Shown: positions 35,017 through 45,465, counted from the first letter of the stretch. The stretch: 64,000 nt of DNA from Xanthostigma xanthostigma (GCA_963575645.1 OY754470.1:4658501-4722500), one strand, 5' to 3'. A program made the numbers and translations. The notes: generated by a model from the letters alone, not told the origin.

Positions 35017-35400
35017 ATGAATATGAATATGAATATTTATTTGTAAAAGAGACTTACAAAGAGTCTAGGTATTACATTGTCAATAAAAGTAGGTAAAAAG
35101 TAAAATAATCACAAGTCATTCAGACTATAGCAGTTTTTTTCTAATAAAAATTTTTTTAATGCGCACGCAAATTTTTTGTGATCTTTTATTTTCATTAAGT
35201 CATTCGGGATCATATTGTGCACTCGTATTATGGCGTTAGTGATACCACGATTTATAACAGTTAATGAGCTGCTATTTATTTTCAATTTTTCCTTATTTCT
35301 TGTGCCGTACTCATGATCGTAGATATTATTTACAAAAAATTCTGGACTGCCTTTAAAGAACTTACTGCATTCCAATATTCGTAAATAAGATTACATTTTT
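35017..35400 (-). mobile_element. LINE 3' end with C-terminal ORF and (ATTCAT)n tail
   Basis: On the - strand an ORF tail (stop at 35109) encodes a peptide with NIYDHEYGTRNKEK, VHNMIPNDLMKI and a KKFLLEKNCYSLNDL end. This is the stereotyped C-terminus of arthropod CR1/Jockey-like LINE polyproteins. It is followed by about 70 bp of 3' UTR and a hexamer tail visible on the + strand as ATGAATATGAATATGAATAT. Only the last 90 or so residues remain and there is no catalytic motif. Confidence 0.75.
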
Positions 35401-35533
35401 TACAAGACGGTGATAAATCATCAACGATAGATCTGTATTCGTTGAGTGCGTGACGGCAGCACCGCCTATCGTTCGTAGTTTTTCATGCTTTCATAACATT
35501 TTGTCAAATGAGCATTTTTCAAATAACTGTAAT

Positions 35534-35784
35534 AATTGAAGGGTACACGGGAAGAAGGCGATTTGTCAGTAAAAATTCGAAATTAATTTTTTTATGCCAT
35601 CCAAAAGTCGTACCTTTTTGTTGGTGTATTCATTTTAGACAAAAATACGCTAGGTCAAAAGTTATAAGCTTTGAAAGAAATGCATCAGCAAGTAAATGGT
35701 ATACGATCTTAAACACTTCAAAATGCTCTCCTGCACAATTTACATTTTTTGACAAACCGCCTTCTTCCCGTATACCCTTCAATT
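35534..35784. mobile_element. TIR MITE, 251 bp
   Basis: AATTGAAGGGTACACGGGAA at the left and TCCCGTATACCCTTCAATT at the right form inverted repeats of about 33 bp that continue into GGCGATTTGTCA / TGACAAACCGCC. No coding content. Confidence 0.8.
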
Positions 35785-36044
35785 AATTAAACGAATTAAT
35801 TAGTTATCGAAATTTGAATACCTAGTTAAGGAGATATAGTATTTATGATATATAAAGTAGATTTTATTAGCCGTATTCTGCTATTTGAGTTTTAATCACT
35901 GTGCTTAGGTAACCACAGTAATAAAAAAAAATTACAAAAATGATTACACAAAGTGTTTATTTTGATAAACACTTGGTAATCACGGTGGTTAACATTAGCG
36001 GAATAGCCCTGATTATTTAGAAAAATGTATAAAATAATATATTA

Positions 36045-36471
36045 CACCACAAGGGCCGAAAGGCTTCGCCTCGAGCATCATGGCGCGCAGTGCAAGGTTA
36101 TCAAACTTTCGGCCAGTGTGCAGGTGTATACTATTTTTCTTCATACCTCGGTCGTAAACACGTTTATTAAATACATTAATTAATTAATTACATAAAAACA
36201 CAGATAAATTCCAAGCAAGCAGCTTTGAGGTTATACGTAAAACACGAATGACAGCTGTTTGCGACTATAAGCTAAAATGTAATAGGGTTGCTATGGAAAC
36301 GACATCTAAACAACAGTTGATAGGCTGCTTTTTCTTTACTGCCGCCCGAACGTGTGTTTTTCCCGCGTCAGTGCGTGTAATCCCACCAATGCGTAAATGT
36401 TAGACTTTCTGCCTTCCAATTGGTGTCGAAACTCGAAAGTATGTACTTTCGATCGAGGTATGAAGAAAAAA
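36045..36471 (-). mobile_element. MITE family C, copy 2 (with a flanking 60-bp hairpin element)
   Basis: The family C part (36134-36471) is inverted relative to copy 1. To its left, GGGCCGAAAGGCTTCGCC ... CTTTCGGCC (36054-36113) forms a small inverted repeat that also occurs at 34640-34700 and partly after copy 1 (1999-2020). Confidence 0.8.
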
Positions 36472-36830
36472 TATTTTATTCGTCGCTTATTGCCACGAAG
36501 ACTACTAGCGCCGCTAGCGGGAAATGGAGCGGTATTGAACAGCCTTGTTTTAAAACGTGAAGCTTTTTAATAAACGCGATGGTAGGGAGCGCGACGAAAT
36601 CAAAATACAGGCCTGGGGACGCCATGTATAGTAGGATAGTAACAATGATTGACACGAGAAGTGAATACACGAGAGGAAGAGAGAGAACACGAGTGTGCGT
36701 GCCGTGTCTTGAGAGACTAATTTGTGAAGCGCGCTTTGCCTCAGTGACATCCTGTCAGATGGGGCCAACGGCTAACGAATAACGTCACATACATTAGTGC
36801 CCCATTACTGTAACATGTTTCCCATATCGT

Positions 36831-37027
36831 AAGGCCGCTTCACACGAGGCTGGAAACACTGCTTGGACTTCTGCTGGCCGGCAGGTTGGGTACGAGGCTG
36901 GAAATAACGTCACTGCGGGCTCGCCTGCTAGTTAACAAGATGGATTTTAAAATTAGAACAGGGGCTATTTTTCTTGCTTGATCCTCTGCTTGCTCTGAAC
37001 AAGAACCAACCAACCAACCAGGAAACG
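36831..37027 (+). mobile_element. MITE-A copy 7 (5' fragment)
   Basis: It begins AAGGCCGCTTCACACGAGGC and breaks off after a short CCAA repeat at GAACCAACCAACCAACCAGG. Confidence 0.8.
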
Positions 37028-37223
37028 CGTTTAAATAATTTTTTTACTGCCATCTGTTAGCGAGTTAACGAACTCATCTATTCTAGTACCGCAATTGTAT
37101 TCCTTTCTGCTTACCCTTACCGCTACGTCCGTCATATTCTTTCCTGACATTGTCAATCGAAATAATTCCTATCTACCGGGCCTAAAGAAGTTTCAATTAA
37201 AAATAATAACTATACTTTTTGAT

Positions 37224-37225
<2 letters not shown>

Positions 37226-37275
<50 letters not shown>
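37226..37275 (+). repeat. (GA)n microsatellite
   Basis: An almost pure GA run of about 50 bp. A shorter interrupted GA stretch follows to 37307. Confidence 0.95.
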
Positions 37276-37281
<6 letters not shown>

Positions 37282-37336
37282 ACGTGGGAGGTAAGAGAGA
37301 GAGAGCTCGACAATTGAGTTCATTTACGTCTTGTAA

Positions 37337-37722
37337 ATAATAATGCGTTTAACGTCCGCTTCTCGACATTATGTCATAACAGAACGCCATTCGCACCATT
37401 ACTATTTTCCATCTATCGCTCTTCCCGTTATTTTCTACATTTTTTTCAACTTCAACTAATTAATACCACTCGAATGACGGAATTTTAGGACATTAGGATA
37501 AGGTAGGCAAATTTCGAACATGGGAGTTTGACAGGTAAACGGTCTGGCCTTGAATAAGGAACCATCTCGATATTTATCTGGAATTATTGAGGGAAACCAT
37601 GGAAAACCGCAATAAGATGGCCGGTACAGGAATTACCGTTTTTCAACAAGAGGCAGGATTCGAACCCAGTACCTCTCGAATGCGAGTTTAGTGCTCTCAC
37701 CACTACGCTACAACGCTAGGTA
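37337..37722 (-). mobile_element. tRNA-derived SINE, copy 4
   Basis: Tail AATAATAATGCGTTTAACGT at the left, head with TAGTGCTCTCACCACTACGC at the right. It is shortened around the head-body junction. Confidence 0.85.
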
Positions 37723-38013
37723 CGTTTTGGATGGAGTTAAAAAAAGTATGTATGTCTTAAAAATAAAATTTAATAAATTAATACTGACACGTGAGGCAAC
37801 AATTAGTAATAGAGAAGTATGTCTCTGCTTTTATTCGAGACTAATTTTTAACTCGTACGCTCACAGTCATGTGCGTGTTCAGCTAGCTGAACCTTGCTGA
37901 ACGTGTGGAATAATTCATCACCACAAACAATCCTATGCCAGTCAACTCTGCCTAACTGTTGCACTTAACTCACTTTACGACTTAAACGACAATGAATATC
38001 TTATAAACCGTGT

Positions 38014-38059
38014 CGGAAAAAAGTGCTTTCTAATAAACATTAGAAAGCACTTTTTTCCG
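38014..38059. repeat. Perfect hairpin, 21-bp arms, 4-nt loop
   Basis: CGGAAAAAAGTGCTTTCTAA-T, loop AAAC, then its exact reverse complement. Confidence 0.95.
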
Positions 38060-38408
38060 GCGTTATATTTAGCGGAAAAACTGTATTTGGTTTTACGATT
38101 TCATTATATTTTTAATGAACTGAATTAGTGAAAATTGTGGTCTGAATCATATAACTAAAAAAACCACTAAAGCCTGTTTTAATTTTTACACGTTTAGGCG
38201 AAGCCAAAAGGAAGGGTTATGAGTTTAGCAGTCTATGTATGTATGTATTTATGAATGTTCCACAGTAGCGCCTAAACTATTCATCCGATTCTGATAAATA
38301 AGGTGTCATTCGATTCGTTATTATGGCCCGGGTAACATAGACTTACATTTATTTTTGAATTTTGCTCCCAGGAGTGAGCAAATTGAAAACAAATGAAAAA
38401 TAAGTTCA

Positions 38409-38637
38409 AAAAAAGCCCGACTACTGAAAAGTATGAAACAAGAAAATATTCTCATCTGAGGATAGCCGTGTGGTGAGGCCCCTCTAGATCTATAGCGTGA
38501 TGCACTTTGCCCTAGAGCTTATGATCGCTTACTACTGTTAAAATGTAATGTTTTGTTAGGGTAGGTGACACATGACCACGGCTATCCTCAGATGAGAATA
38601 TTTTCTTGTTGTATATTTTTCAGTAGTCAGGTTTTAG
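38409..38637. mobile_element. TIR element with a perfect 33-bp inner arm
   Basis: 38438-38470 (TTCTCATCTGAGGATAGCCG inside) is the exact reverse complement of 38577-38609. The similarity continues outward to CGACTACTGAAAA / TTTTTCAGTAGTC. Confidence 0.85.
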
Positions 38638-39178
38638 TTTTTAACCTTATTTTTTTTAAGAGTCGTTTTAACATGTCACAACTCGTGTATAAAAGTTGCA
38701 TTTATACGAACGAGATACATGAACTATTACCTGCATTGAAGTCGTTAGTAAATCGTAAATTATTCATCAAAGCTTAACTATTCTACTAAAAGGGACATTA
38801 TTCTAGAAATTGTAATAATTGATTAGTAATTAAAACTTTACGGTTTTTTTTCATTCTGTAGTAATTAAGATAAACCAGTTAAGTTAATTGACAATACATT
38901 CTATTGGTTACTAACGTTAAATGGCGTGAAAATAATCGGGGAAGATAAATTATTCTAAATTTATTCAGACACTAGCGTATTCAGTCTTTAATAATATCGA
39001 ACAAAAAGATATTTTTTTATTTAAAAAAACATTAAAATTTTTTATTGACCATTTGGATGTCCAAACTGAATTAAAATTGTAGTGTAAATCAATTTTTACA
39101 AAATCTAATCGTGGTAAATGAATCTTAGATAAGAAAATAATATTATTATTAAATCACAATTTCTCCTGCTAATAGTAA

Positions 39179-39197
39179 TAATAATAATAATAATAAA
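39179..39197 (+). repeat. (AAT)n microsatellite
   Basis: A run of about six AAT units. Confidence 0.85.
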
Positions 39198-40391
39198 TTT
39201 TTATTTCTTTTGTTTTCAATACAATATAAATCAGTACAATATAAATCTTGAAATATTTTCCCCCTCACTAGGTAGAACCAAGAAAAAAATTAATGAAGAC
39301 TACCCACGACCCTGAATGTCTGAATATCAGCTTTATATACCAGTTGACTAATACTGCTCTTAGAGTATAGAACCTTGAGGTATGCAGTGCCTTGAAAGAA
39401 AGTATTCAGCATTATGAAAAATGTATTGAGAGAAACATAAATTCGTTGTAGGTATTACAAACTAATAACACTTTTCTTTCAATTTGACTCTTTATCTAAT
39501 ATTTGAACTTCATTAAATAGAAATATATGTCCAGTGTCGAAATGATGAGATGACAACGCGATCTTATTATCACTTAATAAATTTATGTTTCTACAGTCCA
39601 TTCTGTCTAGGTAAATTATATGTTTTAGTAACTGTTTTGTTGGCCCCACATAGCACTTACTACATTCACAAGGTGATTATATTATATTGTTATCTATACC
39701 TACCAACGTATACGATGTACATCTCTGATAAATATTCATGTGAAACTTTTGTCCGGTAGTGTAGGACAATAAGATAAAGTCCGCTGTGTTAATAATGTAA
39801 TTACGGACATATATTTTTGGACGGAATAGTCGATCTGGTCTATTAAGCCAACAGTTTTCGATCCACCATCGCCACAATGAATGATATAACATTTAGCAGG
39901 CTGCACCACTTGTCGCACGGTATGAAGGCAACGGTACTTCCCCTTTCTGCTCAATAATAAATCAGCATTAGATTAGTGGTTTGGCGGCTCTCCAACAACA
40001 CACACGGGAGAGGCCACGCTGCGCCGCCAACCAAAATGCTGCTTAATCAATTCGCTGTTTACTGTGCACCGGCATCAGACTCTCTGTTACTGTTGTTTAA
40101 GACTGTTCCGCAGGGTCGGCACCAATAGAAAGCGCCGTTGGATAGCTTTAGTTTGCTTAAGAAGCGTCCATTGTCACGGGCCTTCGCGTATCGAAATTCT
40201 TGATGAACTGCCGAACTAATTTCCTTTATGTTCCATCATTACAGTTGTGTTTTGTATCGACTATCGCGGCCCGATCCGGTTTCATCCGAATTTGTAGACT
40301 GGCACCGTTTTTTCGTCGACTTACGTTGCAAAATTGGTGTCCACGAAAAGCGTTTTTATTGACGATAATATATCCATCCTGAAGGTCCATT
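39198..40391. other. Intron stretch with a GC-richer block
   Basis: 39960-40200 is less AT-rich and contains TTGGCGGCTCTCC / GGAGAGGCCACGC. No open frame with splice sites was found. Confidence 0.45.
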
Positions 40392-40412
40392 CTAAATAAT
40401 AATATAATAATA
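40392..40412 (-). repeat. SINE tail fragment
   Basis: AATAATAATGCGTTTACC matches the last bases of the SINE family; nothing else of the element follows. Confidence 0.4.
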
Positions 40413-40836
40413 ATGCGTTTACCCTAGTGTCTTAAATTTTGTGATCAAATTTTAGAGAATATTTAATTTAAATTGAAAAATTGTAAAACTATTTTATAAC
40501 AAGCATAAACTTATCAATGTTCTGTTTTTCGTTCTTTAAAATTCAAAAACATTTTTTCAATCAGTATAATTTTTAAACAAGTAACAGACACATTTATACA
40601 GTTTTCAGTAAAAATTCTAGTCGTTCTTTCAAGAAAAATAGTAATTTCAATACCTTTTGATGACATTTTTTATTTTAATTTACTTTATACATAACAACAA
40701 TACTGAGAAAACAGACAGCATTGGTAAGTTTATTTATTTTACTTCCAAATTTTAACTTTAATTTTAACAATAATAATTTAACAAAAACAACTTTAAGATT
40801 AATATATATTAGATATCGTGTCCATCGAGATAATTA

Positions 40837-40896
40837 TAAATAAAAAATCGCAGGATTATGGACTTTAAAAAGTCTAAATTTATAGACGAAACGTCG
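40837..40896 (+). repeat. Left half of the older hairpin element split by the gypsy insertion
   Basis: This half carries AAATAAAAAATCGCAGGAT followed by a small hairpin (GTCTA...TAGAC) and GAAACGTCG. The first part is repeated in inverted form at 45325-45352 on the other side of the gypsy element. Without the insertion the two arms would be separated by about 60 nt. The hairpin plus GAAACGTC recurs at 45431-45462. Confidence 0.65.
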
Positions 40897-41093
40897 TGTT
40901 TTGTTTTATATTAATAATTATAACTTTGTCATTTTATATTAATTTTATTTAAATCAAAAATCATTCTTAAATGTTCACAATTTTATCTATTTATACAAAA
41001 AACTAATTATATAAGTTAGATAACATAAATTAAATATAACCTTTTATATAATTCTGCAAAACTATAAAATCTATTAAGTGTTGATACACAACA
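40897..41093 (-). repeat. 3' LTR of the gypsy element
   Basis: The LTR is 197 bp and begins TG and ends CA. Read on the element strand it holds a TATA-like ATATAAAAGG (complement of 41041-41050) and an AATAAA polyadenylation signal (complement of 40944-40949), the arrangement expected for U3-R-U5. Confidence 0.93.
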
Positions 41094-41103
41094 TCTCCCT
41101 CTT
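41094..41103 (-). promoter_or_regulatory. Polypurine tract of the gypsy element
   Basis: The element strand reads AAGAGGGAGA immediately upstream of the 3' LTR, which is where plus-strand DNA priming occurs in LTR retrotransposons. Confidence 0.85.
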
Positions 41104-41183
41104 AAATATATACAAAAATAATCCCTTAATTACAGGTAAAAATATAATTTATACAATAACATATCTTACATATATATTTTTTT

Positions 41184-44100
41184 TTATATTTCTGGGTATC
41201 TTGTTGGAGGCCTGATGATCCTCCCGTATTTTGTTTGAATTTGTTTTGTTTGATTTGCAGAGTTTTCTTCATTTGAATTTCCATTTTCGATTGTTGATCC
41301 GGAAAATGATTTGCGTAAATGGTGACTGTTTCTTCGTAAGATTTGGCGATTTGAAGTCATAATTAAATATGATCGTGGAGATTTTAATTTTTTGATTATT
41401 TTAGCCTTATGCCATTTTTTGTTGCGCCTGTACAAAACATGTTGATGTTCATAAAATTTGTTTCGTCTGTGTGCGTTTTGGTCATAATATTTTTTTATCT
41501 TTTTATTTCTTTTAATTAATAATTCTTTTATTCCAGTTGGAGTCTTTGGTTGTAACAGGTTTTCTTTTACAGGTAATTTTGTTCTTAAAAGTCGTCCCAT
41601 TAAAAGTTGAGCTGGCGATAATTTCAACCCGGCAATAGGTGTATTCCTGTAATCTAATAATGCTGTATAGTAGTCCTTATTTTCTTCATTAGATTTTTTT
41701 AAAATTTGTTTTGCTATGTGTACGCCTTTTTCAGCTCTGCCGTTAGATTTAGGGTAGGTCGGACTGCTTGTAGTTATCTTAAAATTCCATTCCTCCGCAA
41801 ATTTCTTAATTTCATAGGATCCAAATGGCATGTTATCTGCGACCAGTTCGTTGGGTATTCCATGATTACTGAATGTTAATTTTAATTTTGATATAATTTC
41901 ATTAGAAGTTTTATTTTTTAGGGGGCAAATATCGATCCATTTTGAAAAGTAATCGCTGATGATAAGAAAATTTTTATTAGCGAATTCAGCAATGTCACAG
42001 GCAATTTTTTGAAACGGCCTATCTGGAATTTCGTGCTGCCATAACGGTTCTTTGATATTGTTTCTGTTGAATTTTTCACAAATCCTGCATTTTTTCACTG
42101 TGGCTTCAATTTCTGCGTTGATGGATGGCCAGTAAACAATCACTTTCGCCCTGTCCTTGGTTTTTTGTATTCCCATGTGTCCTTCATGAAGTGATTGTAG
42201 GATCGAATCTCTTAATTTTTTAGGTACTATAACTCTGTTTTCAAAAAATATTAATCCGTTTTCTATGAAAATATTGTTTCTTAAATTCCAATAAACTTTG
42301 ACATTTTCTTTTAGTTTGGTTTTAGATTTTGGCCAACCATTTATACATACTTTTTGTAATTCTTGTAGTGTTTCGTCCTTTTCCGTTTCTTTTTTAAAAA
42401 TTTTCATTTTTTCTTCGCTAATATTTATAGAATGTACGATTTCATTCAAATATTCTTCCTCTTGGTAATCTTTCTTGAGAATTTTTTGAGATCGCGATAG
42501 TGTGTCTGCAATGTGCATGTGTTTTCCCGGTGTGTACACTAACGTTATTTTATATTTTATCAATTTTAGTCGCATTCTTAATAATCTTGATGAATTTATA
42601 TTTGCCAAGTCTTTTTTAAATAATGAAACTAATGGTTGATGATCAGTTTGAATTGTAATTTTTCTGCCATATATATAGTTGTGAAATTTCCTGCACGCGT
42701 AGCATATTGCCAGTAATTCTTTTTCGCATTGAGCATATCGTTTTTCACAATCTGTTAAGCTGCGTGATGCATAACATTTTGGTTTTCCATTTTGCATGAG
42801 GCATGAACCTAGACCATCTTTTGAAGCGTCTGTCTGTATAACGATGTCTTCTTTTTCATTGAAAATTCCTAAAGTCGGTGTTTTACATAATGTGTCCTTA
42901 ATTTCTTGTAAGGTTGTCTCGTGTTGTGGTAGCCATGTCCATATTATATTATTTTTTAATAATTCACGTAAAGGAGCCGTTTTGTTTGCCATGTTGGGAA
43001 AAAAATTTCTCAAATAATTTATCATTCCTAAAATCCTTTGTAAATCTTTCTTATTTTTTGGAGAATTTATATTTTTTATTGCATGTATCCTTTCTGGATC
43101 AGGATGCATTCCATTTTTTGTGAATATATGTCCTAAGTATTTGACCATATTTGTTTTGAATTGTAATTTATCTCGATTAAATTTTACGTTTAATTTCTTA
43201 GCTCTTTCCACTATTTTGTTTAATATTTCATCGTGTTCTTGTAACGTTTTCGTAGCTATCAAAATGTCATCTATGTATATATTTGTTCCTGGAATATCTC
43301 CAAAATTTTCTTCATTAAATTTTTGAAACATTTGCGCTGCTATGTTGAGTCCATAAGGTAGTCTTTTGAATCTATAGACTCCAAAATTTGAATTAAAACA
43401 ACATAATTTACTTGAAGGTTCGTCTAATTCAATGTGCCAGAATCCTTCTTTTAAATCGAATACAGAATAATATTCCATATCTTTTAGTCGACATGAAATT
43501 TCTTCTAATGTTGGTAGTGGATGATGCTCTTGAATTAGGCTATTATTTAGTTCCTTTGGATCTAGACAAATGCGTAATTTTCCATTTGGTTTTTCAACTA
43601 TTACTAGATTATTAATCCATTCAGTTGGTTCATTTACTTTGGTTATTATGTTTTTCTTTTGTAATTCTTGAAGAGTTTCTTTTAATTTATCTTTAATTTT
43701 ATTAGGTATGCGGCGTAGACCCTTTACAACTGGCTGAGCATCTTCTTTTAGATACAGTTTACAGGTGCCTGGAAATTTTCCTATCCCATTGAAAATTTCG
43801 ATGTTTTCTTTTATAAATTTTTCTTTTTCGTCATCGATAGCGTGTACTTTTTTAATGAAGTTCAATAATTCAGACGTCCGTAGTCCTAAAATTGGTTTAG
43901 TATCTTTGTCAATTATGAAAAATTCTTGCAGAATACATTCTTCGTTGGCTTCACACAATAGATTTATGGTACCAAGCGTTCGAATTTTGAAGCCTCCATA
44001 CGCCTCTAGTTTTGTTTTACTTTCTTCAATTTTCAAATTTTTGTAATTTTCAAACTTTCTTAGGTTTTTTAAAGGAAGAATGTTCACCGCAGAACCCGTA

Positions 44101-45050
44101 TCTATCTTGAACTCTATCGGAATTTGTTCAATTAATACTTTTTCCAGCCATACTTTTGATTTTTCTTCGTGTATTGCTCCTATTTCTTTAATTTCGCTGA
44201 CTTCCCAATCTTCGCTGTCGTCCTCGGATTCATTTGATATATTGTCAACTTTTTTCGGATTGCTTTTGCATTTATTAGCAAAATGATTCATTTTTTCGCA
44301 TTTATTACATTTTTTATTATATGCTGGACAGTTTCTTCTTGCGTGAGTTCGTCCACATCTACTGCAGTTTGTTATCATTTTTTCATCATTGTTTCTGGAA
44401 GCTGTGTTGTCTCTTTGATTTTTATTATTATTTCTGTTTTCATTGTTATTTCTGTTATTTCTCTGTCTTCTTATTGCGTCAATTTCTATTCTTTCTTGAA
44501 GTTCTTTAGCTTGAGCTCTTGTTATTTCTGATGATCTGCATATTTTTACGGCTTTCTCATAAGTTAAATTGTCTATTTCAATCAACTTTTCTTGAAGATG
44601 TGGATCTCTTATATTAAAAACAATTTGATCTCTGAGAATTTTTTCTTCTTGACTACCATATTCACAATGTTTTATTTGTTTTTGGATATCTGTTAGGAAA
44701 CTATCAAAAGGTTCTCCTTCTTTTTGTTGTCTCTTCATCAATATAAATCTTTCATACACGATGTTTTTCTTTGGGTTGCAATAGTCTTCAAATTTCTTGA
44801 TTATGACATCTATTTTCATTCTGTCTCCTCCCAAATTGAAATTGTTGTATATGTCAAGTGCATCGTCACCGATTATATTTAAAAATATGTTGGCTTGTGT
44901 TTCTGCCGGTAATTTATTGTATTGTGATGCTCTGTTATAAATTTCATATCGTTGCTTAAATCTTCTCCAGTTTTCGGCGAGATTTCCATTCAAATTTAAT
45001 GGATCTGGTATTTTTAAATTATTAATTGTTTCCATTTTGCTTTCTGCCAT
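41184..45050 (-). CDS. Gag-Pol polyprotein of the Ty3/gypsy element (1288 aa)
   Basis: I place the start at the ATG at 45050 (context AATAATGG), since the frame further upstream opens only with GTG. Domains in order, numbered from this Met: Gag about 25-170; Asn-rich linker about 195-225; two CCHC zinc knuckles (229-241 and 248-261); aspartic protease with Asp-Thr-Gly at 317-319; reverse transcriptase about 440-640 with Tyr-Ile-Asp-Asp at 592-595; RNase H starting near Asp741; integrase HHCC zinc finger (His955, His958, Cys988, Cys991); integrase catalytic Asp1019, Asp1072 and Glu1107. The integrase motif reads DNMPFG where DNGPQF is more usual. All catalytic residues I looked for are present and there is no internal stop or frameshift. 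The protein would copy the element RNA to DNA and integrate it in the nucleus. Confidence 0.96.
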   Translation of the reverse strand: MAESKMETINNLKIPDPLNLNGNLAENWRRFKQRYEIYNRASQYNKLPAETQANIFLNIIGDDALDIYNNFNLGGDRMKIDVIIKKFEDYCNPKKNIVYERFILMKRQQKEGEPFDSFLTDIQKQIKHCEYGSQEEKILRDQIVFNIRDPHLQEKLIEIDNLTYEKAVKICRSSEITRAQAKELQERIEIDAIRRQRNNRNNNENRNNNKNQRDNTASRNNDEKMITNCSRCGRTHARRNCPAYNKKCNKCEKMNHFANKCKSNPKKVDNISNESEDDSEDWEVSEIKEIGAIHEEKSKVWLEKVLIEQIPIEFKIDTGSAVNILPLKNLRKFENYKNLKIEESKTKLEAYGGFKIRTLGTINLLCEANEECILQEFFIIDKDTKPILGLRTSELLNFIKKVHAIDDEKEKFIKENIEIFNGIGKFPGTCKLYLKEDAQPVVKGLRRIPNKIKDKLKETLQELQKKNIITKVNEPTEWINNLVIVEKPNGKLRICLDPKELNNSLIQEHHPLPTLEEISCRLKDMEYYSVFDLKEGFWHIELDEPSSKLCCFNSNFGVYRFKRLPYGLNIAAQMFQKFNEENFGDIPGTNIYIDDILIATKTLQEHDEILNKIVERAKKLNVKFNRDKLQFKTNMVKYLGHIFTKNGMHPDPERIHAIKNINSPKNKKDLQRILGMINYLRNFFPNMANKTAPLRELLKNNIIWTWLPQHETTLQEIKDTLCKTPTLGIFNEKEDIVIQTDASKDGLGSCLMQNGKPKCYASRSLTDCEKRYAQCEKELLAICYACRKFHNYIYGRKITIQTDHQPLVSLFKKDLANINSSRLLRMRLKLIKYKITLVYTPGKHMHIADTLSRSQKILKKDYQEEEYLNEIVHSINISEEKMKIFKKETEKDETLQELQKVCINGWPKSKTKLKENVKVYWNLRNNIFIENGLIFFENRVIVPKKLRDSILQSLHEGHMGIQKTKDRAKVIVYWPSINAEIEATVKKCRICEKFNRNNIKEPLWQHEIPDRPFQKIACDIAEFANKNFLIISDYFSKWIDICPLKNKTSNEIISKLKLTFSNHGIPNELVADNMPFGSYEIKKFAEEWNFKITTSSPTYPKSNGRAEKGVHIAKQILKKSNEENKDYYTALLDYRNTPIAGLKLSPAQLLMGRLLRTKLPVKENLLQPKTPTGIKELLIKRNKKIKKYYDQNAHRRNKFYEHQHVLYRRNKKWHKAKIIKKLKSPRSYLIMTSNRQILRRNSHHLRKSFSGSTIENGNSNEENSANQTKQIQTKYGRIIRPPTRYPEI

Positions 45051-45080
45051 TATTATCACTTTCTTTATTTTTATTTTAAA

Positions 45081-45098
45081 GTCCTACTGACTGCGCCA
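45081..45098 (-). promoter_or_regulatory. Primer-binding site of the gypsy element, probably tRNA-Ser
   Basis: Directly next to the 5' LTR the element strand reads TGGCGCAGTCAGTAGGAC. Its complement ends ACTGACTGCGCCA. This fits the 3' end of an insect tRNA-Ser (acceptor stem GCAGTC.., discriminator G, CCA). The tRNA identity is from memory of tRNA-Ser acceptors. Confidence 0.75.
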
Positions 45099-45295
45099 TG
45101 TTTTGTTTTATATTAATAATTATAACTTTGTCATTTTATATTAATTTTATTTAAATCAAAAATCATTCTTAAATGTTCACAATTTTATCTATTTATACAA
45201 AAAACTAATTATATAAGTTAGATAACATAAATTAAATATAACCTTTTATATAATTCTGCAAAACTATAAAATCTATTAAGTGTTGATACACAACA
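45099..45295 (-). repeat. 5' LTR of the gypsy element (promoter LTR)
   Basis: Identical by eye to the 3' LTR. The TATA-like motif (complement of 45243-45252) would drive - strand transcription into the Gag-Pol ORF. Confidence 0.93.
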
Positions 45296-45352
45296 CGTCG
45301 TACAATTAATAAATCTAATATTTGTCCACAATCCTGCGATTTTTTATTTATA
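45296..45352 (+). repeat. Right half of the older hairpin element split by the gypsy insertion
   Basis: It starts with the target duplication CGTCG and ends with an arm that is the near-perfect reverse complement of 40837-40863 (one or two mismatches). Confidence 0.65.
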
Positions 45353-45424
45353 TTTAAGATTAATAACTTTAACAATAACAAATGTAACAACAATAACTTA
45401 AAACTTTTCATATATTGAATCTTC

Positions 45425-45465
45425 TAGATTCTCCGAAGATGGCATAAAAAGTGCCGAAACGTCAG
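45425..45465 (+). ncRNA. Hammerhead-like motif remnant (GAAGA-hairpin-GAAACGTC)
   Basis: The sequence CCGAAGATGGC, a short loop, GTGCCGAAACGTC resembles the hammerhead ribozyme core CUGANGA - helix II - GAAAC - GUC found in Penelope-like and related retroelements. The conserved U4 is a C here and helix III would have almost no loop, so a monomer is probably inactive. The call rests on pattern recognition only. Confidence 0.35.

Larger units (their letters stand above)
40897..45295 (-). mobile_element. Complete Ty3/gypsy LTR retrotransposon, 4.4 kb
   Basis: The two 197-bp LTRs (40897-41093 and 45099-45295) start TGTTTTG and end CACAACA and look identical base for base. A 5-bp target duplication, CGTCG, flanks the element (40892-40896 and 45296-45300). 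On the - strand the order is 5' LTR, primer-binding site, one Gag-Pol ORF, polypurine tract, 3' LTR. No envelope gene follows pol. The single-frame Gag-Pol, RNase H before integrase, and the short LTRs fit Ty3/gypsy (Metaviridae-type retrotransposons). Identical LTRs imply very recent insertion and the ORF is unbroken, so the copy may be active. It lies antisense to the host exon. Confidence 0.96.

Noticed and set aside
42796-44531. Several + strand frames opposite the gypsy ORF
   Set aside because: They are shadows of the Gag-Pol coding sequence and have no features of their own.
41184-45059. Gag-Pol start nine bases upstream of the ATG at 45050
   Set aside because: The first codon of that longer frame is GTG, not ATG. 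A eukaryotic start at the ATG at 45050 with AATAATGG context is more likely.
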